Source: CAVURW01 sp963743595 (GTDB lineage: Bacteria > Verrucomicrobiota > Verrucomicrobiia > Methylacidiphilales > UBA1321). Taken from it: DNA of 5,912 nucleotides. The translations under genes were made by a program, and so were the position numbers. Position 1 is the stretch's first letter. Every line of letters begins with the position of its first letter. The stretch spans positions 1 to 5,912 of the forward strand of contig CAVURW010000116.1 of the NCBI GenBank assembly GCA_963743595.1, written 5' to 3'. The notes under the pieces were generated by a model, which was not told where the DNA came from, made no database searches, and saw only the letters and a program-made list of their open reading frames with translations. Shown piece after piece: positions 1-5,414 of this stretch.

Positions 1-405
1 AAACTGGGTAAAACGTCCGTGGGTTATCGCCGCATCTTCTTGGTCTTCGCCTTCGGGCTAATTCACGGCCTAGGTTTTGCGGGTGCCATCCAAGCAACGG
101 GATTGCCTCGAGCGGATTTTTTAACCGCCTTGATTGGTTTTAATATTGGAGTGGAGCTGGGCCAGCTTATCGTTATTACCGTCGCGTTTCTCCTTATTGG
201 TTGGTATCGTCAATCCCCCAATTACAGAGCCCGAGTCATTGTTCCCGCTTCCCTTCTCATATCGATAATAGCTGCTTGCTGGTTTGTTCTTCGGATCGCT
301 GATTATTTCTCGAGTGGGCCCTCGGCCGCGTACCTTGAGGGAAATCCCAGCCACTTATTGCGGATCGCAGCTTGGGGCGAAATAGCCCGAGTAGACCTAA
401 AATGA
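1..405 (+). CDS. HupE/UreJ-2 family membrane protein, C-terminal part (5' end missing)
   Basis: The frame is open from base 1 to the TGA at 403-405, giving 134 visible residues, so the true start lies upstream of the window. A GTG at 19 is an internal codon, not a convincing start. Near the beginning is the motif FGLIHGLGFA, then FNIGVELGQL. Both are characteristic of the HupE/UreJ_2 family, which are small polytopic inner-membrane proteins related to hydrogenase/urease accessory proteins and possibly metal (nickel/cobalt) permeases. About three hydrophobic segments are visible: around IFLVFAFGLIHGLGFAGAI, around LIVITVAFLLIGWY, and around VIVPASLLISIIAACWFVL. Family members usually end soon after the last helix, but this one continues about 35 residues beyond RIADYF with a polar tail. 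The stop overlaps the next gene's ATG (ATGA), suggesting one operon with the GH2 enzyme. The family assignment rests on motifs. The transported ion, if any, cannot be told. Confidence 0.85.
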   Translation, partial: KLGKTSVGYRRIFLVFAFGLIHGLGFAGAIQATGLPRADFLTALIGFNIGVELGQLIVITVAFLLIGWYRQSPNYRARVIVPASLLISIIAACWFVLRIADYFSSGPSAAYLEGNPSHLLRIAAWGEIARVDLK

Positions 406-464
406 TTATGTTTAGGCACCTACTCTTCGCACTGTCCATTTTCGTGCCAGTCCTCGTCCATGCC
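402..464 (+). other. Sec signal peptide of the GH2 enzyme
   Basis: The first 21 codons give a basic residue (R5), a hydrophobic core (LLFALSIFVPVLV) and a cleavage site fitting the A-X-A-like rule (VHA before DVP). There is no lipobox cysteine, so release to the periplasm or outside is expected rather than lipidation. The quality of this peptide favours ATG 402 or 408 over the in-frame TTG at 372. Confidence 0.8.
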
Positions 465-3400
465 GATGTACCCATCATAATTAATTCCAATTGGCTCCTT
501 AAAAGCTCTCAGAATCTTCCCGATACGGGCGAAGCAATCTCTAGCCAAAACTACCCCACCAATAGCTGGATGAAAGCGCAAGTGCCCGGAACAGTACTGA
601 ACACCTACGTGCTGAACGGTCTTTATCCAGAACCCTATTATGGGCTTAACAACAAACTCACTCGCGATCATGGCAAACTGACGCAGGGACTTATTCCCGA
701 CGCCAGCGTCCCCGGGTCGGTCTTTAGTTATCCGCATTGGTTTCGCACGACCTTCCAGCTACCGGCGAGCGCTCCAGATAAATTAGTTTGGTTGAATTTT
801 TCCGCGATCAATTGGATGGCCGATGTTTTTGTGAACGGCCAGTTGGTAGGCAGCATAAAAGGAGCTTTCACCCGAGCTCATTTCAATATCTCGGCACAGG
901 CGCATCCAGGGCCAAACACCTTGGCTGTGAAGATTTATCCGTTAGAGCATCCGGGTATGCCCTCGGACGCCGGCTGCGGCGGTGATCGCTCAATTGGAGA
1001 CACGCCTGCAACGATTTATCAAAACGTCAATTGGGACTGTACGATCATCGACGGCGTACGCGATCGCTCGATCGGAATTTATCGCCCCGTAACGATCACC
1101 ACTTCTGGCCCGGTAACGATCCGCGATCCTTTTATAATGACCGAAGGCGTGCCCACCGAAAACGAGGCCCGGCTCGGTTTCAAAACTTTTTTGGTGAACA
1201 ATAGTTCCACTCCTCAAACCGGCAGGCTGAAGTTGGAAAGCGATGGCATCACTGCCGAAAAGGCAATCTCACTGGCACCCGGCGAACAACAGGAAATCGT
1301 ACTTCATAGTGCCGATAATTCTGGGCTAACGGTAACCCATCCACGACTCTGGTGGCCGGTAGGACGAGGGGATCCGAATCTCTACTCAGCCCACGTTTCC
1401 TTTACTCTTGATTCGGGCTCGGTGTCGGACCAGGTCGATACCCACTTTGGTATCCGCTCTATTGAACACGAGCTGTTTCATGGTCAGAACGTCTACAAGG
1501 TGAACGGACATCGCATGTTTTTGGCCGGGGGTGCATGGCTTCAGGATGCGATGCTTCGAACGACTCCAGAACGATACGATGCCCAAGCTCGATTGATCGC
1601 CCGCGCCGGTTTCAACTGGCTCCGGATTTGGAGTGGATCGGGCGTTGAAGCCGATGAGTTTTTCGATGCCTGTGATAAATATGGAATTTTGGTCTGGGTG
1701 GAGTCGGGCCTCACCGCCCAAACCGATTCACCCTGGCGGCAATCGCCGGACTATAAGCAGTGTACTCTGGATAATTGGCAGGACTCCGTATTGCGTGTTC
1801 GCAGCCATCCTTCCGTATTTTACTATTGTGGATGTAACGAAGGTGGCGACGTGCCGGGCATGTCAGATATCGTTAAAAAGTACGATGGCACGCGGGATTA
1901 TCAGGGCAGCTCGCAAGATAACGGCCAACGCGGTTCGCCGTACCGGTACCAAGGCGTGAATTGCCTTTACGATTACACCGGAGTGGATCTTTTCGGAGCT
2001 GGTCATCTCGGTGTTTTCGGCGGCTTTTGCAATGAATCGGGAAACCCCTGTTTGCCCGCCATTGAATCGATGCGCCAGTTCATACCTGAAAACAAGCTTT
2101 GGCCGATCAATGACGACTATTTTAACTACCACGATGGCGGCGGGTTTCATCAGGTTTTAAAAATGATCCGCGAAGGTTGCGGTGCTTACGGCAATTTTAA
2201 TCTGCCTGATCCAGCCGGACGAATTGGGGCCGAAAACTATGCCTTTAAAGGTCAAATGGTGGGCGCAATGCAGTACCGCGCGGACGGTGAGCTCTGGCAG
2301 CGAAACAAATGGGACGCCACGCAAAAATTCTCCACGGGATGGGCGCTCTGGACCGTGAACAATACCTTCCCGGAGGTCTGCTCGCGGCTCTATAGTTACT
2401 CCTTGGAGCCGAATGCCTCCCTCTTTTACATCGCTCACGCGCAAAAGCCGTTGCATGTGCAGTACGACTATTTCGCTAACGATGTTTCAGCGGTAAATAA
2501 CTCATTCGCAGACGCGAGAAATCTTCACGTGAAAGTAGCGCTTCGCAACCTCGATTGGTCATTAAAATGGAGCGCAACAAAAGATCTTTCCGATCTTCCT
2601 GAAGAGACAACCGAAAACGGCTTGCTCACAGTTCCTGCGAAGGAAACTGCTGGCCTGGACGATGTCCATTTTATCGATGTACAGCTTTTCAATGAGCAGA
2701 ATCAAAAGATTGACGATATGGTTTATTGGCGGTCAAAACGTGATTCTCAATATGGTGCCGATGGGCCCTTCACCCCGCTGCAATCGATGCCTTCCACAAC
2801 GGTGCAAGTTGTGGCCGATGTCCGGGTGCAGGGGGATCGGCAGGTGGTCCTGGCTCGCTTAAAAAACGTTGGAACGAACCTTGCCTTCTTTACACGACTC
2901 AAGGTTTATCAAGCAGCCTCGCAGAAATTCGTGGATGGTTCTTTTTACAGTGATGATTATCTGGCGATTCAGCCTGGAGAAGAACGTATGGTTAGTATCG
3001 ACTATCCCGTGAAGAACTTGGGAGGCGAACAGCCTTGCCTGATCGTTGAAGGATGGAATGTGGCCCCTTTGACGATTCCCCTGCCGGGTTCGGGAACCAC
3101 TCCGCCGGCCAAGCCGTCTTCGCCATCAGAAAACTTGGCGAGGTACAGGGGCGTGATGGCCTCGTCCGGCGCTACGACTGCGTCCTTTGCAGTAGACGGT
3201 CTAAGCACAACGGGTTGGACTCCGGAAAATACGGATTCAGCGTGGATCTCAGTCGATTTGGGCGATTTACAAGCGATTAACCAAGTCAAACTTAATTGGG
3301 CCACCACTGGCTTTGACCACTATAAACTCCAATCCTCAACCGATGGTAGGAGCTGGAGCGATTTGATTCCTGATCGCCACACTTCCGTTGTTAGCGAGAG

Positions 3401-3956
3401 CATTCCGTTTTCCGAACATATAGTGCGCTATGTGAAGCTGACAGGCAATGGAGGTCAGGCACCAACTTTAAACGAGTTTGAGATCTACGGTCCCCCGGCC
3501 CAGGCCTACCGAGTCAATTTGGCACAGGGAAAACCGGCTAGTGCGAGTTCTTGGGATAAGTCCCGCGGCTTAAAACCCGAGGGGGCCTTCGATGGAAATC
3601 TCAACAGCCGTTGGGGCGTGGCCGATGAGGCGGCATTGAACCTGAACGGCCAAGCTTTTAACCCTAATAACGAATGGCTCTCCGTCGATCTAGGAACGCC
3701 TACCTCCATCAGTGAATTTAGAATCGATTGGGAGGCTGCGTACGCCACGGCCTATGATATTCAGACCTCCAATGATGCCTCACAATGGACCACGGTCTAC
3801 GCCACAGAGGATGGCAAAGGCGGCACAGAAGACCTAAAAATCACCCCCACGCAAGCCCGCTACGTGCGCCTCGTTTGCCGAAAACGTGGTTCACCCTATG
3901 GTTACTCTATATGGGAATTTAAGGTGTTCGGGCCCTTAACTGAGACGCATTTGTGA
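402..3956 (+). CDS. Secreted glycoside hydrolase family 2 enzyme, exo-beta-glucosaminidase/beta-mannosidase-like, with two F5/8 type C domains
   Basis: A 1184-residue protein counted from the ATG at 402, which overlaps the previous stop. ATG 408 is an alternative, and an in-frame TTG at 372 would place ten polar residues before the signal peptide. Residues 1-21 form a Sec signal peptide ending VLVHA|D, so the enzyme should be exported. Order of domains: GH2 sugar-binding jelly roll about 25-210 (WFRTTFQL, DVFVNGQLVG), Ig-like 215-345 ending near RLWWPVG, and TIM barrel about 355-670. The barrel has the acid/base candidate E480 in HPSVFYYCGCNEG and the nucleophile candidate E545 in FCNESG. The segment NNTFPEVCSRLYSYSLEP followed by PLHVQYDY resembles the corresponding region of exo-beta-D-glucosaminidases (CsxA type). 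An Ig-like domain (795-885), a Pro/Ser/Thr linker (895-910) and two discoidin domains complete it. It probably removes terminal beta-linked glucosamine or mannose from a glycan. The exact sugar is inference, and plain beta-galactosidase/mannosidase activity is possible. There is no anchor or sorting signal and no strong Shine-Dalgarno; translation is probably coupled to the upstream gene. Confidence 0.9.
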   Translation: MIMFRHLLFALSIFVPVLVHADVPIIINSNWLLKSSQNLPDTGEAISSQNYPTNSWMKAQVPGTVLNTYVLNGLYPEPYYGLNNKLTRDHGKLTQGLIPDASVPGSVFSYPHWFRTTFQLPASAPDKLVWLNFSAINWMADVFVNGQLVGSIKGAFTRAHFNISAQAHPGPNTLAVKIYPLEHPGMPSDAGCGGDRSIGDTPATIYQNVNWDCTIIDGVRDRSIGIYRPVTITTSGPVTIRDPFIMTEGVPTENEARLGFKTFLVNNSSTPQTGRLKLESDGITAEKAISLAPGEQQEIVLHSADNSGLTVTHPRLWWPVGRGDPNLYSAHVSFTLDSGSVSDQVDTHFGIRSIEHELFHGQNVYKVNGHRMFLAGGAWLQDAMLRTTPERYDAQARLIARAGFNWLRIWSGSGVEADEFFDACDKYGILVWVESGLTAQTDSPWRQSPDYKQCTLDNWQDSVLRVRSHPSVFYYCGCNEGGDVPGMSDIVKKYDGTRDYQGSSQDNGQRGSPYRYQGVNCLYDYTGVDLFGAGHLGVFGGFCNESGNPCLPAIESMRQFIPENKLWPINDDYFNYHDGGGFHQVLKMIREGCGAYGNFNLPDPAGRIGAENYAFKGQMVGAMQYRADGELWQRNKWDATQKFSTGWALWTVNNTFPEVCSRLYSYSLEPNASLFYIAHAQKPLHVQYDYFANDVSAVNNSFADARNLHVKVALRNLDWSLKWSATKDLSDLPEETTENGLLTVPAKETAGLDDVHFIDVQLFNEQNQKIDDMVYWRSKRDSQYGADGPFTPLQSMPSTTVQVVADVRVQGDRQVVLARLKNVGTNLAFFTRLKVYQAASQKFVDGSFYSDDYLAIQPGEERMVSIDYPVKNLGGEQPCLIVEGWNVAPLTIPLPGSGTTPPAKPSSPSENLARYRGVMASSGATTASFAVDGLSTTGWTPENTDSAWISVDLGDLQAINQVKLNWATTGFDHYKLQSSTDGRSWSDLIPDRHTSVVSESIPFSEHIVRYVKLTGNGGQAPTLNEFEIYGPPAQAYRVNLAQGKPASASSWDKSRGLKPEGAFDGNLNSRWGVADEAALNLNGQAFNPNNEWLSVDLGTPTSISEFRIDWEAAYATAYDIQTSNDASQWTTVYATEDGKGGTEDLKITPTQARYVRLVCRKRGSPYGYSIWEFKVFGPLTETHL
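3132..3491 (+). other. First F5/8 type C (discoidin/CBM32-like) domain of the GH2 enzyme
   Basis: Encodes about residues 911-1030. It opens with NLARYRGVMASSG and has AVDGLSTTGWTPE, then WISVDLGDLQAINQVKLNW, YKLQSSTDGRSW and finally VRYVKLTG with NEFEIYG. These follow the usual discoidin order: N-terminal NLA, the DG-W loop, the W-x-x-VDLG strand, the S-x-DG-x-x-W strand and a C-terminal E-F-x-I-Y-G. It is compact, about 120 residues. Such modules commonly bind galactose, N-acetylglucosamine or related glycans. The ligand here is unknown. Confidence 0.85.
3513..3935 (+). other. Second F5/8 type C (discoidin/CBM32-like) domain of the GH2 enzyme
   Basis: Encodes about residues 1038-1178. It opens with NLAQGKPASASSWDK, followed by GAFDGNLNSRWG, EWLSVDLGTPTSISEFRIDW, YDIQTSNDASQW, and ends RYVRLVCRKRG with IWEFKVFG. 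It is about 20 residues longer than the first copy, with an insertion between the DG-N-SRW loop and the WLSVDLG strand. The two copies share only the family framework, so they look like anciently diverged modules rather than a recent duplication. The protein ends about six residues after this domain. Confidence 0.88.
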
Positions 3957-4186
3957 GGTTTTATGCCTAACGAATCCGGCGTAAGTTGTTTTTGCCGCGG
4001 TAGTCGGCCTGATAATTCTACGCCCGACCTGCGACCGAGCCTACGTTGAGGCCGACCCGCTGAACCTAAAGAAAAAAACTCCCGAGCCGAATACAACAAT
4101 TAAACTGGATATTGCTCTAGGGTCGTGTCCCGCACTCGACCGTTCATTCATATCATTGTAAGGTACACGGGTGTTGGCCATTGCTT
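3957..4186. other. Intergenic region between the GH2 and GAF-GGDEF genes
   Basis: About 230 bp without a supported gene. It holds a long imperfect inverted repeat (3997-4060) flanked by a T-rich tract (3986-3993) and an A-rich tract (4068-4078). A second small hairpin has GGTCG at 4121-4125 and CGACC at 4137-4141. No convincing sigma-70 pair was found: TATCAT at 4151-4156 resembles a -10 box but has no matching -35 box about 17 bp upstream. A promoter for the downstream cyclase gene is expected here but could not be placed. Confidence 0.6.
3997..4060. repeat. Long imperfect inverted repeat (12-bp arms, one arm with a 2-nt bulge)
   Basis: Left arm GCGGTAGTCGGCCT (3997-4010) pairs with right arm AGGCCGACCCGC (4049-4060). 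Eight pairs (GTCGGCCT/AGGCCGAC) and four more (GCGG/CCGC) are perfect, separated only by an unpaired TA in the left arm. The loop is 38 nt. No T-run follows the stem on either strand, so it is not a standard intrinsic terminator. It could be a protein-binding palindrome, an RNA structure at the 3' end of the GH2 transcript, or part of a small non-coding repeat. Confidence 0.6.
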
Positions 4187-5317
4187 ATGAAATCTGCTGA
4201 ACAAGGTTTGCTGGACTCCCTTACCAACGCACACCGCCTCGCTGAGCTTGAAAAGACGCGGCTCATGGATTCTGTGGAAGAGCCGACATTTAACTTCTAC
4301 ACGCGGATGGCCTCCCGCTTGCTGGGTGTACCTGTCTCGCTCATCTCGTTAGTCGATTCCAACCGCCAATTCTTCAAAAGCAGCTTGGGCCTTCCTCAAC
4401 CCTACCAGGAAGCACGTCAAACGCCGCTCTCCCATTCGTTTTGCCAGCACGTGGTTCACACCGAATCACCACTCATGGTTTCGGACGCAGTTCATGATCC
4501 ACTAGTGAAGGAGAACCTGGCCATTCGCGATCTCTCCGTGAACGCATATCTCGGCGTGCCCATTGACGTTAATGGCCAGACGCTCGGTGCCTTTTGCGCG
4601 ATTGATTGTAAACCCCGTCATTGGACCGACAGCGATCTAGAGGTGATGAAGGATCTGGTGCTCGGCATCATCGCGGAAGTGAACCTGCGGAATCGCGCAC
4701 ATGAGCTGGAAGAGCGCGTTTCGGAGCTGGAGGAACTGAACAAAGAACTGCAATCCGTCTTCGCCAAGTCGCTCGATTCCGCCGCCCGCTCGAATATGGA
4801 ATTGAGGAAGGTTCACCATCAGCTCGCCTCCCTGGTGCTCCACGATCCCCTCACCCGCTGCTACAATCGCCAGTACCTGCCGCAGGCTCACGAACACGCC
4901 ATGGAGATTGTGAAATCGGGACATTCCTGCGCCGTTATGGCGATCGATTTGGACCACTTTAAAAACGTAAACGATTCCGCCGGGCATGCCGCGGGCGATC
5001 GCCTCCTTCGGGCCGTTACGCAGATCATAAAGAGCTGCCTTCGCGAGGGCGATGAATTGATCCGAACCGGCGGCGACGAGTTCATTATTTTTCTGCGCGG
5101 CATCAGCTGTGAGGAAGCCACCGCAATGGCGGAAACCATTCGCTTCAAAGTCGACACCTTCCACTTCCATGATTCCCGCCAAAATTTCAGGATCTCCCTC
5201 TCTATCGGAGTGACCTGCTTCAGCAAGCTCATCCCGCTGGATGAACTGCTCGCGAGAGCCGACGCCGCCTCATATAAGGCCAAGACCGGCGGGAAAAATC
5301 GAGTCGTGGTGGTGTAG
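4187..5317 (+). CDS. GAF domain diguanylate cyclase (GGDEF)
   Basis: A 376-residue soluble protein that should make cyclic di-GMP from two GTP in the cytoplasm. No signal peptide or membrane helix is visible. Residues about 18-168 form a GAF sensor domain of the common short type (LVDSNRQFFKSSLGL, TPLSHSFCQHVV, YLGVPI, LGAFCAID). A heptad-rich linker follows at about 170-215 (ELEERVSELEELNKEL), likely a dimerising coiled coil. The GGDEF domain covers 216-376. It starts at LVLHDPLTRCYNRQYL and has the metal ligand D254 in IDLDHFK, N262 and D263 in NVNDSAGH, and the intact signature GGDEF at 295-299. The inhibitory site RxxD (R286, D289) lies exactly five residues before it, so product inhibition is expected. 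The start at ATG 4187 is preferred over the in-frame TTG at 4181. Neither has a good Shine-Dalgarno, and no other start exists before the in-frame stop at 4118. The GAF ligand is unknown. Confidence 0.93.
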   Translation: MKSAEQGLLDSLTNAHRLAELEKTRLMDSVEEPTFNFYTRMASRLLGVPVSLISLVDSNRQFFKSSLGLPQPYQEARQTPLSHSFCQHVVHTESPLMVSDAVHDPLVKENLAIRDLSVNAYLGVPIDVNGQTLGAFCAIDCKPRHWTDSDLEVMKDLVLGIIAEVNLRNRAHELEERVSELEELNKELQSVFAKSLDSAARSNMELRKVHHQLASLVLHDPLTRCYNRQYLPQAHEHAMEIVKSGHSCAVMAIDLDHFKNVNDSAGHAAGDRLLRAVTQIIKSCLREGDELIRTGGDEFIIFLRGISCEEATAMAETIRFKVDTFHFHDSRQNFRISLSIGVTCFSKLIPLDELLARADAASYKAKTGGKNRVVVV

Positions 5318-5333
5318 TTACCAGACAGAAATC

Positions 5334-5369
5334 GGTTCTCCAGCAATTGCCCTGGTAACCGTTTTTCTT
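5334..5369 (+). terminator. Probable intrinsic terminator after the GAF-GGDEF gene
   Basis: GGTTCTCCAG (5334-5343) pairs with CTGGTAACC (5352-5360) as two 4-bp blocks (GGTT/AACC and CCAG/CTGG) around a small internal loop, with an 8-nt apical loop. GTTTTTCTT follows at once (5361-5369). Position (17 bp past the stop codon), stem plus T-run and orientation fit a rho-independent terminator for the cyclase transcript, although the stem is only moderately stable. The distal arm can also pair with GTTACCAG at 5317-5324. Confidence 0.6.
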
Positions 5370-5400
5370 GATCACGGCTCGGTAGCAAACAACAATCTCC

Positions 5401-5404
5401 AGGA
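5401..5404 (+). promoter_or_regulatory. Possible ribosome binding site of the SAF-domain gene
   Basis: AGGA lies 10 nt before the ATG at 5415, at the long end of the usual spacing. It is the only recognisable Shine-Dalgarno-like sequence before any of the three starts in this window. It supports the ATG at 5415, which also begins a good signal-anchor sequence. Confidence 0.4.
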
Positions 5405-5414
5405 CCGCGTTCAA

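Noticed and set aside
372..401. TTG at 372 as start of the GH2 gene
   Set aside because: It would put ten polar residues ahead of a typical signal peptide and overlap the upstream gene by 34 bp. ATG 402 with the ATGA overlap is more natural.
3902..4099. Small antisense frame of 65 codons across the GH2 3' end and intergenic region
   Set aside because: It has no hydrophobic or domain features and no ribosome binding site that I could support, and it spans the palindrome.
4175..4185. Sigma-54-like TGGC...TTGCT before the cyclase start
   Set aside because: The GG and GC elements are separated by 5 nt instead of about 10, and the site overlaps the start codon region.
4637..5388. Long antisense open frames (181 and 166 codons) opposite the cyclase gene
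   Set aside because: They lie wholly or mostly opposite a clearly recognisable GAF-GGDEF gene, have no recognisable domain, and are expected by-products of its codon use.
5368..5396. Possible sigma-70 promoter TTGATC-N17-AACAAT before the SAF gene
   Set aside because: Each box matches only 4 of 6 consensus bases, and the predicted start near 5403 would cut into the candidate ribosome binding site at 5401-5404.
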